Assembly: GCA_015486895.1 (NCBI GenBank)
Contig: WFQT01000498.1
Location: forward strand, 1 to 11,640
DNA length: 11,640 bases
Source: Anaerolineae bacterium
GTDB taxonomy: Bacteria > Chloroflexota > Anaerolineae > JAADDB01
Reading direction: 5' to 3'
A program made the position numbers and the translations under genes. Of the stretch, positions 5,894 to 11,640 are shown in pieces. The notes below the pieces were generated by a model. The model did not search any database and was not told where the DNA came from. It saw nothing but the letters and a program-made list of their open reading frames with translations. Position 1 is the first letter of the stretch; every line of letters starts with the position of its first letter.

Positions 5894-7795
5894 TTATGCC
5901 TCGATGGGAATTTGCTCGCCGGTGCGCAAGGTACTGAACAATTGCTCAATTTCCTCAGGCGGTCCGATAAAAGTGAGTATGTCCCCTTTTTGTAGTACGG
6001 TTTCTCCTGTTGGGATAAGGGGTATTCCCTCACGGGTGATCATTAAGATATGACAGTGCGTGGGCAAAGTGTTGCTGACTATTTGCAGTTTCTCGCCGCT
6101 CCAGTTAGGGTAATGGATAGTAAGCTCGCGTACTATCTGCCTACCGCCAGCGCAGGTCATAGCGGCTAACATGGCTGGGTTTTGGGCCATTTGCCGCAGA
6201 GTCATAGTGGTAGCTGCTAAAGGTGTCACGACGTGAATGCCTGACTGCCCTAATGCTCGGGCTAAGGATGGGTCGTGAACATGGGCGATGACATTGGGAG
6301 TGCCAAAATGGGTATGGAGCAGACGCGCAGATTGAGCTGTCTTGCCGTCATCGCCAGTGACAACGACCACCGTCTCGGCAGCCTCTACCCCGGCTGATTG
6401 TAAACCCTCCTCGGTAATGACGTTTGCCTGAATTGCCTCTATACCAACTTGCCGTGCTCTTGTCAACTCTGCCGGCGAGTCGCTGATGAGGAAAATGCGC
6501 TGATGCTGGTTGCGCAACGATTCTGTCACCAGGCGAGCAACATCGCAGCCACCAACGATGGCAATGGGCGGTACGGCAGATTCATCTTCCGGGGAGAATG
6601 GGTGTAGCTTGTTAAATAAGGGAGGCGAAATGATACAAGTCAAGATGGTCAACAGGATAATAGCGGAATTGGTAGCGCTGTCAATAACACCTAAGCGTAG
6701 TCCAATTTCTGCCGCGGCAATGGTGAGACTCAAGCGGGCAGAAAGCAATACTGCGGCACCAGCCATTTCGCCCCAACTGAATCGCAGCCGGTAGACAAGT
6801 GTGCCAACTAAGCGAATAAGATAAACGGCCACTAACAATAGGAGGGGCAAAATGATACCGAAGCCGGTGCTAAGCAAAGAGGGCAGGTCAAAACTAACAC
6901 CTACCATGATGAAGAAAATGGGGATCAGGAAACCGTAGCCGATGGCGTCCAATTTTTCCCTCATGAGGGATCCCTCTTCACCGGCCATTAAGGAAACGAT
7001 AACCCCGCCCAAAAAAGCCCCTAAGATAATTTCGATGTCCAATACTTCTGCCAGGACAATAAAGGTGAGGGCAGTGGCAAAAGCAGCCCGGGTGCGGATT
7101 TGCGCCGTGGCATGGCAGAGATCATCAACGACTCGCTGCAGTGGCAACCAGGTTCGGCTTATGGCAGTGAGCCGATAGAATACCAGAAAGGCTCCTACCA
7201 GAACGAGCACGGTGAGTAAGTCGGGGGTGATACCCCGGCTGCTCAGGATAACGTAAACGCTGATCAACAGCATAGTGAGAAAGTCGGCAATAAGAGCTGA
7301 AACCAACAAAGTCTGGCCGTAAACTTTGCCTAATAGGTGCCGCTCTTTAAGGACGGGGACCACAACACCTAAGGAGGTGGTGGAAAGAATTAGTGACATA
7401 ATCCAGGGGCTACTTATGAGCTTCCATTGCACTAAGAGAAGAGATGTGGCAAAGCTTAAGGCGAGAACGACGATGAAGAAAATGATGCCTATGCCTATCG
7501 GTCCCCGTAGGTGCTCTTGCCATCCTCCTGATGTGTCGCTCGAGAAGATGAGGTTAAAATCGATTTCCATGCCTGAGAGGAACATTAAGTAGGCAAAGCC
7601 AAAAAGTGCCAGGAAATTGATCCATGGATCGTCGGGGACTAGGTTGAGGCCACTGTGTCCGATGATGATGCCGACAATGAGTTCCCCCACGACAATGGGT
7701 ATCCGGACGCGACGCAACTGACTGATCAGTAGTGGCACCAGTAGCGCCAGGATAATGACCAGCAGTAATGGTTGGAAGGAGATCTCGTGGTGCAC
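5894..7795 (-). CDS. CPA2-family cation/H+ antiporter with RCK (TrkA-N/TrkA-C) regulatory tail
   Basis: The 633-residue protein begins with a Na+/H+-exchanger-type domain of about 12-13 helices (residues ~8-395). A cytoplasmic TrkA-N domain (~411-525) and a TrkA-C domain (~554-624) follow. This is the architecture of Kef-type K+/H+ or Na+/H+ antiporters gated by a nucleotide or ligand. In the helix that normally carries ND, DD or QD, this one reads A170-D171 (SALIADFL), so a single Asp remains. The Rossmann loop reads GGCDVA (415-420) instead of G-x-G-x-x-G. Ion preference and ligand are therefore uncertain. The GTG at 7795 is chosen because AAGGAG (minus strand of 7804-7809) lies 8 nt upstream. 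An in-frame ATG at 7828 would add 11 residues but has no ribosome site. It follows the LysM gene by 94 nt and the lipoprotein gene by a 1-nt gap, so all three are probably co-transcribed. Confidence 0.93.
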   Translation of the reverse strand: MHHEISFQPLLLVIILALLVPLLISQLRRVRIPIVVGELIVGIIIGHSGLNLVPDDPWINFLALFGFAYLMFLSGMEIDFNLIFSSDTSGGWQEHLRGPIGIGIIFFIVVLALSFATSLLLVQWKLISSPWIMSLILSTTSLGVVVPVLKERHLLGKVYGQTLLVSALIADFLTMLLISVYVILSSRGITPDLLTVLVLVGAFLVFYRLTAISRTWLPLQRVVDDLCHATAQIRTRAAFATALTFIVLAEVLDIEIILGAFLGGVIVSLMAGEEGSLMREKLDAIGYGFLIPIFFIMVGVSFDLPSLLSTGFGIILPLLLLVAVYLIRLVGTLVYRLRFSWGEMAGAAVLLSARLSLTIAAAEIGLRLGVIDSATNSAIILLTILTCIISPPLFNKLHPFSPEDESAVPPIAIVGGCDVARLVTESLRNQHQRIFLISDSPAELTRARQVGIEAIQANVITEEGLQSAGVEAAETVVVVTGDDGKTAQSARLLHTHFGTPNVIAHVHDPSLARALGQSGIHVVTPLAATTMTLRQMAQNPAMLAAMTCAGGRQIVRELTIHYPNWSGEKLQIVSNTLPTHCHILMITREGIPLIPTGETVLQKGDILTFIGPPEEIEQLFSTLRTGEQIPIEA

Positions 7796-7889
7796 GGTAA
7801 ACACTCCTTGTAAGGCATAGCGCGGCAATAGCTGTCGCGCACCTCAGCTATAAGAGCGTTAAGGTGCTAACCATCCTACGTTGTCCTTG

Positions 7890-8648
7890 CTATTGCCCGG
7901 GTATGAACAATTTTTGGCCGACGTGCAGCATGTTAGGATTGGCAATATGGTTGGCTGCAATAATTGCCTGAGGCGTAACGCCGAATTTAGCGGCAATGCT
8001 GCTTAAAGTGTCTCCCTCTTTCACAACATAAGTGGCAGGGGGTAACGGCGGTAAAAGAAGTTTCTGCCCAACGTAAAGGCTGTTGGGATCCGTCAGTTGG
8101 TTTAACCGCATGATTTCATCAACTGTAGTACCAAATTGAGCCGCAAGGGTTGTCAAGGTATCTCCAGTTTGCACGGTATATTCCTGATACTTCGTCGGTG
8201 TGGCTGTTGAGACCAGTGCTTTGCCCGGCAGTCGCAATTTCTGCCCGGCAATAATGTTGTCGTTAAAGAGGCCATTAAGCTGCTTGATAACTTCGACACT
8301 GGTTCCAGCTTTGAGGGCAATGGAAGAGAGCGTATCCCCCGTTTGCACAATGTAGATGTGTGTTTCTCCTGTTACAAGGGGGGTTGGTGACGGGAACTGC
8401 ACTGGCAATGTCGGCGCTGGTGGTGGTGGCGGGACAGGGGTAGGTGTGGCCGGCTGGGCAACGTTCTTAGTACCGACAGTTGGCACCGGGGTAGGAACTG
8501 CCGGCGTAGGCAATACCTGGGCGTTGACACTGGTTGGTGCCCAGGCTGTCACGTCTTTGAGATCTGGGCGACGTTTTGTGCATCCTGCAGCAAGCAAGAG
8601 CATCAAAGTGCCGAGAAGAAGGAGGTTGTAGAATGGTTTACCTTTCAT
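7890..8648 (-). CDS. LysM-repeat lipoprotein with Pro/Thr-rich linker
   Basis: The 252-residue product has a lipoprotein signal peptide ending in LAAGC with Cys23 as the lipidation site. A disordered linker rich in Thr-Pro and Val-Pro (about 46-92, including PVPPPPPAPT) leads to three LysM domains at about 98-141, 156-200 and 206-250. Each LysM has the pattern Y-x-V-x2-GDTL-x2-(I/L)A near its start and VGQKL or AGQKL-x-(I/L)P at its end. LysM binds N-acetylglucosamine polymers, so the protein likely tethers the lipid anchor to peptidoglycan or a related sugar polymer. There is no enzymatic domain, which suggests a structural or scaffolding role. GGAGGAT (8653-8659, minus strand) is well placed before the ATG. 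It appears to be the first gene of the operon with the antiporter and the VCBS-like lipoprotein. Confidence 0.93.
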   Translation of the reverse strand: MKGKPFYNLLLLGTLMLLLAAGCTKRRPDLKDVTAWAPTSVNAQVLPTPAVPTPVPTVGTKNVAQPATPTPVPPPPPAPTLPVQFPSPTPLVTGETHIYIVQTGDTLSSIALKAGTSVEVIKQLNGLFNDNIIAGQKLRLPGKALVSTATPTKYQEYTVQTGDTLTTLAAQFGTTVDEIMRLNQLTDPNSLYVGQKLLLPPLPPATYVVKEGDTLSSIAAKFGVTPQAIIAANHIANPNMLHVGQKLFIPGQ

Positions 8649-8678
8649 AGTTATCCTCCATGGCTTTAACTACAGTCA

Positions 8679-8708
8679 ATATTACGTTCCCAGGTAACCG
8701 TAAGACAA
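8679..8708 (-). promoter_or_regulatory. Candidate promoter of the LysM/antiporter operon
   Basis: On the minus strand, TTGTCT (plus 8703-8708) and TAATAT (plus 8679-8684) form -35 and -10 boxes 18 bp apart. Initiation would be near 8672, giving a leader of about 24 nt. The -35 matches the consensus in four of six positions, so this is a moderate call. Confidence 0.4.
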
Positions 8709-9002
8709 GGCATTTTCATTCCAGGTTCAGCGTCTGCATGGCTCTGTTCATCCTTGTCCACTCCGGTTTGAATGGGCATGACATCGCATTGGCAGCACGC
8801 TTTCTTCAGGAATCTGAACTGTCTTTTTTACCCTTCGGTTCATATCTTATCATAAGAACGTACCTTCCGCAATGGTTGGGCTGTAAGATGCTAAGGGAAG
8901 AGGGGAAAGTGGCAAGGGAGCGCTTGGCCCCTTCCGGTATCTTGCGTGAGCGGGGGAGAGGGCAAGTTGACAGCGCACGCCTGTGTCGGTGATCCCAGCT
9001 AG

Positions 9003-9041
9003 TGGACAAGGTTGTCAAATGGCAGTACAATCTCGGTACTG
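9003..9041 (+). promoter_or_regulatory. Candidate M42 promoter with overlapping dyads
   Basis: TGGACA (9003-9008; five of six) and TACAAT (9026-9031; five of six) are separated by 17 bp, with a start expected near 9038. The -35 overlaps a short dyad, GACAA-GG-TTGTC (9005-9016). The -10 and start site sit inside CAGTAC-n7-GTACTG (9023-9041). These two dyads could be operators for a repressor. That is an inference from position. Confidence 0.55.
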
Positions 9042-9051
9042 TCCGCCATCG

Positions 9052-9094
9052 GTGCCGGTGGTAGGTCGGCACAAGATGGGATAATCTTGTGCCG
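9052..9094 (+). promoter_or_regulatory. Mutually exclusive hairpins in the M42 gene leader
   Basis: CGGCAC at 9067-9072 can pair upstream with GTGCCG (9052-9057, 6 bp). It can also pair downstream as part of a perfect 11-bp stem, CGGCACAAGAT (9067-9077) with ATCTTGTGCCG (9084-9094), loop GGGATA. The two folds exclude each other and lie between the predicted start site (~9038) and the ribosome site (AAGGAG 9102-9107). The longer stem should dominate unless something stabilises the first. There is no T-run, so any control would be translational or through mRNA stability. Confidence 0.5.
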
Positions 9095-9114
9095 TCAAAG
9101 GAAGGAGACATGTT

Positions 9115-10170
9115 ATGAAGTGGCAAATTGATAGTGAGGGATTAACCTCATTTTTGTTGGATCTGTTGCGAATTCCCAGTCCTACCGGCTTTACCGAGGA
9201 AGCCATTGCTTTTGTGGCGCAGGCGTTGGCAGCGGTGGATGGCGCCCCATGGGATATGCGCCGCACTGCCAAAGGGGGGCTGTTACTTTCTTGGGCCGGG
9301 GAAGAAGATCTATCTCCGCGCGGGCTGACTGCCCATGTGGATACCTTAGGCGCCATGGTGAAAGAGATCAAAGAGAATGGCCGCTTGCGGTTAACTTTGC
9401 TTGGTAGTTATGGCTGGCAGAGCATCGAGGGAGAAACTTGCTTAATCCACGCGGCTGGGGGGAAAACTGTTAGCGGTACTATTTTGCCTACAAAGGCATC
9501 GGTACATATCTTCGGTGCTGAGGCGCGAGAGATGCAGCGAGAGGAAGCTACCATGGAAGTGCGCTTGGACTTGCGCACGTATTCCGCGGCCGAGACGGAA
9601 GCGGCTGGCATAGCTGTTGGTGACTTCGTCTCCCTTTCGCCCCGGGCAGCGCTAACGGCAACCCGCTTCGTACGCTCCCGGCATCTGGACGATAAGGCTG
9701 GGGTGGCGGCCATTGTAGCCGCATTGCGGGCGCTGCACGTCGCGGGATTGCGGCCTGCCAGGCGGATCTGGGTGCTCTTCAGCAACTACGAAGAAGTGGG
9801 ACATGGTGCCTCGGCCGGATTCCCTGCCGACTTGGCTGAGCTCCTGGCGGTGGATATGGGGGCAGTCGGGCCGGGACAGGTCAGCGATGAGTTCAGCGTC
9901 AGTATTTGTGCCAAAGACAGCGGTGGTCCTTATCATTGGGGGTTGCGGCAGAAGCTATTGCAACTGGCGCAGGCCAATGATATCCCGTATCGGGTGGATG
10001 TTTACCCTCACTACGGATCCGACGGGGAAGCGGCGTGGCGAGCCGGTTATGATGTGGCCGTAGGGCTGATCGGTCCCGGCGTGGATGCGTCGCATCACTA
10101 CGAGCGGACCCACGTGGAGGCTTTGGTTGCTACCGCTAATCTCATTGCCGCTTATGTACTGGCACCTTGA
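9115..10170 (+). CDS. M42-family metallo-aminopeptidase
   Basis: The 351-residue cytosolic enzyme belongs to the M42 (glutamyl/TET aminopeptidase-like) family and removes N-terminal residues from peptides. M42 enzymes usually form dodecameric shells with two metal ions per active site. Visible ligands are H74 and D76 (TAHVDTLG), the bridging D192 (HLDDKAG), catalytic E226 and ligand E227 (NYEEVGHG), D247 (AVDMG) and H333 (ERTHVEAL, aligned with the H-S-x-x-E motif). All expected residues are present and the length is normal. Exact substrate preference (acidic, hydrophobic or other) cannot be told. Relatives have been annotated as cellulase M or FrvX, labels without strong support here. AAGGAG at 9102-9107 is 7 nt before the ATG. 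It has its own promoter and structured leader. A weak terminator-like hairpin follows at 10195-10236. Confidence 0.95.
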   Translation: MKWQIDSEGLTSFLLDLLRIPSPTGFTEEAIAFVAQALAAVDGAPWDMRRTAKGGLLLSWAGEEDLSPRGLTAHVDTLGAMVKEIKENGRLRLTLLGSYGWQSIEGETCLIHAAGGKTVSGTILPTKASVHIFGAEAREMQREEATMEVRLDLRTYSAAETEAAGIAVGDFVSLSPRAALTATRFVRSRHLDDKAGVAAIVAALRALHVAGLRPARRIWVLFSNYEEVGHGASAGFPADLAELLAVDMGAVGPGQVSDEFSVSICAKDSGGPYHWGLRQKLLQLAQANDIPYRVDVYPHYGSDGEAAWRAGYDVAVGLIGPGVDASHHYERTHVEALVATANLIAAYVLAP

Positions 10171-10194
10171 AACCCTCTGCCGCCGCCATTTCAG

Positions 10195-10236
10195 CCAGCA
10201 AGAGGTAAGGACATGAGGTTATTGCTGGTTCTCTTT
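10195..10236 (+). terminator. Weak terminator-like hairpin after the M42 gene
   Basis: CCAGCAA (10195-10201) and TTGCTGG (10222-10228) are exact complements around a 20-nt loop and are followed by TTCTCTTT. The loop is long and the T-tract is broken by C residues, so termination would be inefficient. Confidence 0.3.
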
Positions 10237-10275
10237 GGCGATGCAAAGCAAGCTTGCAAACAATGAGCGGGGGAT

Positions 10276-10304
10276 TTGACACTTTCTCATAGGTCTGATA
10301 TAAT
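10276..10304 (+). promoter_or_regulatory. Perfect consensus sigma-70 promoter of the cold-shock operon
   Basis: TTGACA (10276-10281), a 17-bp spacer and TATAAT (10299-10304) match the consensus at every position. Initiation near 10311 gives a leader of about 130 nt. A perfect 10-bp palindrome, GCAAGCTTGC, lies just upstream at 10248-10257 and could be an operator. Confidence 0.9.
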
Positions 10305-10343
10305 TTGTTTTGTTTACAGGTAAGATTCCAAGTTAGTGTCAGT

Positions 10344-10380
10344 AAAGCATACGCCTGGACTTTTACGAGTCCGGGCTTTG
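10344..10380 (+). promoter_or_regulatory. Terminator-like hairpin in the cold-shock mRNA leader
   Basis: GCCTGGACT (10353-10361) pairs with AGTCCGGGC (10368-10376) in a 9-bp stem with one G-U pair and a TTTACG loop, followed by TTTGTCATT. An outer AAAGC (10344-10348) could pair with GCTTT (10375-10379) instead. A second small hairpin, TTGCC-TTC-GGCAA (10403-10415), lies just before the ribosome site. The placement suggests attenuation, an RNA thermosensor or leader stabilisation. A short RNA ending near 10385 is another possibility. Confidence 0.5.
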
Positions 10381-10440
10381 TCATTATGGGCTACCTGGGA
10401 ACTTGCCTTCGGCAAATATTAAGTGTTTGTGAAAGGAAGA

Positions 10441-10656
10441 ATGACTGTGGGTAATCGTGAAATTGGAACCGTGAAATGGTTCAACGCTTCGAAGGGTTAT
10501 GGTTTTATCTCTCGAGAGGGTGGCGACGATGTATTTGTTCATCACTCAGCTATCATGATGGAGGGTTTTAAGACGCTGGACGAAGGACAGCGTGTCGAGT
10601 TCTCCGTTGAGCAAGGCCCTAAGGGGTTGCAGGCTGTCAATGTTGTGCCCCAATAG
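10441..10656 (+). CDS. Cold-shock protein (CspA family) RNA chaperone
   Basis: The 71-residue product is a single cold-shock domain of normal length. It opens REIGTVKWFN and carries the two RNA-binding motifs RNP1 (KGYGFIS, 18-24) and RNP2 (VFVHH, 31-35). The family binds single-stranded RNA and DNA and melts mRNA structure, at low temperature or constitutively. The ATG at 10441 is preferred, with AAGGA at 10433-10437 only 3 nt away. A GTG at 10447 has better spacing (9 nt) and gives a protein two residues shorter. A longer GTG start at 10423 lacks a ribosome site. The gene is driven by a perfect consensus promoter with a structured leader of about 130 nt, in keeping with high and possibly leader-controlled expression. 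The RRM gene follows 24 nt downstream, so both share one mRNA. Confidence 0.95.
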   Translation: MTVGNREIGTVKWFNASKGYGFISREGGDDVFVHHSAIMMEGFKTLDEGQRVEFSVEQGPKGLQAVNVVPQ

Positions 10657-10680
10657 GGTTCATAAGGAGAAATGTGCTAC

Positions 10681-10983
10681 ATGACCCAAAAAATTTACGT
10701 TGGCAATATGAGCTACGGCACGACTGAGAGCGAGCTGCAAGAGCTATTTGCCGCGTATGGGGAGGTGGTCTCGGTTAGCGTAGTGACAGATCGTTATACC
10801 GGGCGACCTCGAGGCTTTGCCTTTGTTGAGATGGCAACAGATGAGGCAGCGCAGACAGCTATTAGTGCGCTGAATGGCCAGGAAGTAGGTGGCCGACAAC
10901 TCACGGTGAATAAAGCACGGTCTTCTAAGCCGCGCCGCGGTGATAGAAACCGCAATGACCGTCGTGGGGGATATGGTCGCTAA
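10681..10983 (+). CDS. Small RRM-domain RNA-binding protein with a Gly/Arg-rich tail
   Basis: The 100-residue product has one RNA recognition motif (about 3-80) with RNP2 IYVGNM (5-10) and RNP1 RGFAFVEM (44-51), both with the aromatic residues that stack on RNA bases. A short basic tail rich in Arg, Asn and Gly (from about 81, ending RRGGYGR) follows. It resembles the cyanobacterial Rbp family, which is often cold-induced. Close relatives occur in several other phyla. It follows the cold-shock gene by 24 nt. The ATG at 10681 is preferred because the conserved MTQKIYVGN start begins there and AAGGAG (10664-10669) is 11 nt upstream. The ATG at 10672 is only 2 nt from it. A joint role with the CSP in RNA remodelling or stability is a reasonable inference from the operon. 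Confidence 0.95.
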   Translation: MTQKIYVGNMSYGTTESELQELFAAYGEVVSVSVVTDRYTGRPRGFAFVEMATDEAAQTAISALNGQEVGGRQLTVNKARSSKPRRGDRNRNDRRGGYGR

Positions 10984-11065
10984 GGCCTCCAAGTGAACGT
11001 TATGTTCATATTGTGTGGGTGATCACTGTGAATGCCGTGAGAGCCTACAGAGTAAAATAATCAAG

Positions 11066-11099
11066 AAGGGCCAGCACGTCAGTTTTGCTGGCCCTTTTT
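11066..11099 (+). terminator. Strong intrinsic terminator of the csp-RRM operon
   Basis: AAGGGCCAGCA (11066-11076) and TGCTGGCCCTT (11086-11096) form a perfect 11-bp stem with a 9-nt loop, ending in a T-tract (11095-11099). It lies 83 bp after the RRM stop. A small dyad, TGAAC-n5-GTTCA (10994-11008), sits in the 3' untranslated region. Confidence 0.9.
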
Positions 11100-11273
11100 C
11101 TATTGGTGACTTGTATTTGGACTGTAGGCGACGCGCTAAATGCGATCTGTCATTCCAGACTGGAGTCAAGGGATCTTCAACTTGACAGTAGGGGGCCACA
11201 TGCCGTCATTGTCGTATCACACACGGAATGAACGTCAATACATCCTTACTTTTCAATAACCCACTACAAACGC

Positions 11274-11279
11274 TATAAT
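11274..11279 (+). promoter_or_regulatory. Isolated TATAAT with a weak -35
   Basis: A perfect TATAAT lies here, but the hexamer 17 bp upstream (11251-11256, TTTCAA) is poor. It would drive transcription into the dyad-rich stretch from 11400 and towards the right edge. Confidence 0.25.
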
Positions 11280-11410
11280 TGGCAAACAAGCGACTGAGAA
11301 TTGGAGCTTGTACTAAGAACCCGGAAATTGACAATGCGGGTGCGGAATAGCATGAGAAAGCAGGTGCAATAGCATTAAGGTAAGAAGCAGGAAGCTGTGA
11401 GGAGTTGGCA

Positions 11411-11531
11411 TAGGCCTGCGGCCTACCTGTGCGAGCACGCAGACAGGCACACCACAGCGGATGAAAACAGCCACCGCTCAAGCTGCATCCGTGATGCGGC
11501 GAGTATTACCCTGACAACGGCAGATCACGGA
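11411..11531. repeat. Dense run of inverted repeats in the right-hand spacer
   Basis: Successive dyads are TAGGCC-TGC-GGCCTA (11411-11425), CCTGTGCG-AGCA-CGC-AG-ACAGG (11426-11447), CGGATG...CAGC/GCTG CATCCG (11458-11491), and TCCGTGAT (11488-11495) with ATCACGGA (11524-11531). The last two compete for the same bases. No convincing gene occupies 11101-11640. A minus-strand frame at 11206-11481 shows no protein-like pattern. The stretch may be a non-autonomous element remnant or a structured RNA. Confidence 0.4.
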
Positions 11532-11634
11532 CCTGCCCGGCACACGAAAGAAAGTCTATTTTCGGTGGAGGGGTCTTCGTATTGCCTGAGTAATATATTT
11601 GAGATCAGCGTTTATCTACGAATATATCTTATAC

Positions 11635-11640
11635 GAGGAG
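11635..11640 (+). promoter_or_regulatory. Shine-Dalgarno-like sequence at the right edge
   Basis: The window ends in GAGGAG, preceded by an AT-rich stretch (about 11587-11632). A gene may start on the plus strand just outside the window. Confidence 0.3.

Larger units (their letters stand above)
8649..9114. other. Divergent intergenic region between the LysM operon and the M42 gene
   Basis: This 466-bp spacer holds two promoters facing apart and several dyads. A long imperfect hairpin spans 8883-8945: GTAAGAT pairs with ATCTTGC, and inside it GGAA-GA-GGGG pairs with CCCCTTCC around a 22-nt loop. It precedes the M42 promoter and may be an untranslated RNA structure or an operator region. A reading frame on the plus strand covers 8660-8992, but it has no ribosome site or familiar protein pattern and I do not count it as a gene. 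Confidence 0.5.

Noticed and set aside
8153..8631. Overlapping frames inside the LysM gene, including a Gly/Val-rich one on the opposite strand
   Set aside because: The Gly/Val run is the antisense of the Pro/Thr linker; the LysM frame has clear domains, so these are shadows.
8660..8992. Open 110-codon frame on the plus strand in the divergent spacer
   Set aside because: No ribosome site; it begins inside the LysM gene's leader, crosses that gene's promoter and has no protein-like pattern.
8880..9114. T-box or other known riboswitch ahead of the M42 gene
   Set aside because: The conserved T-box end motif (GGTGG with ACCGCG) is absent, and the gene is not an aminoacyl-tRNA or amino-acid synthesis gene.
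11206..11481. 91-codon minus-strand frame in the right-hand spacer
   Set aside because: Composition is not protein-like, there is no good start context, and it overlaps the dyad-rich stretch.
1..11640. CRISPR array, tRNA, rRNA, insertion sequence or phage genes
   Set aside because: No regularly spaced direct repeats, no tRNA-like T-arm with a cloverleaf, and no transposase, integrase or capsid motifs were seen on either strand.

Overview
The window looks like chromosomal DNA of a free-living, lineage-typical bacterium, most plausibly a member of Chloroflexota (Anaerolineae-like). This is an inference, not a proof. It rests on a three-LysM lipoprotein with a Thr/Pro-rich linker, two Cys-lipobox lipoproteins, a K+-independent membrane pyrophosphatase, an M42 aminopeptidase, and a cold-shock protein paired with a small RRM protein. 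Intergenic spacers also carry repeats of the AATCTGCG and GCGACTTCCAGTCGC kind. No rRNA, tRNA, CRISPR, transposase or phage gene was seen.

Layout. 1-108 (-): possible 5' end of a gene running off the left edge. 109-611: AT-rich spacer with degenerate AATCTGYG repeats and a promoter with an extended -10. 612-1340 (+): two-helix membrane protein with a degenerate NERD-like domain. 1341-1832: spacer with a REP-like inverted-repeat cluster, one doubtful small ORF and a near-consensus promoter. 1833-4133 (+): hppA, ending in an intrinsic terminator. 4250-4430: spacer with a perfect 14-bp palindromic repeat. 4431-4904 (+): Nudix hydrolase whose 3' end overlaps the convergent lipoprotein gene by 65 bp. 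8648-4840 (-): a likely operon of LysM lipoprotein, CPA2-type cation/H+ antiporter with a TrkA/RCK tail, and a lipoprotein with VCBS-like Ca2+-loop motifs. The last two are separated by one base. 8649-9114: divergent promoter region with several dyads and mutually exclusive hairpins. 9115-10170 (+): M42 metallo-aminopeptidase. 10276-10983 (+): consensus promoter, structured leader, cold-shock protein and RRM protein, closed by a strong terminator. 11101-11640: no convincing gene, a dense run of dyads, and a Shine-Dalgarno-like sequence at the very right edge.

Themes. Energy and ion balance at the membrane (H+-pumping pyrophosphatase, CPA2 antiporter), envelope lipoproteins beside the antiporter, nucleotide clean-up (Nudix), peptide turnover (M42), and RNA chaperoning (CSP plus RRM). 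The gene content is mostly ordinary housekeeping. The less ordinary signals are in the leaders: alternative hairpins ahead of the M42 gene, and a terminator-like hairpin between the perfect promoter and the cold-shock gene. The envelope/antiporter operon and a few altered key residues are also of interest. I did not find a clear novel defence or mobile system.
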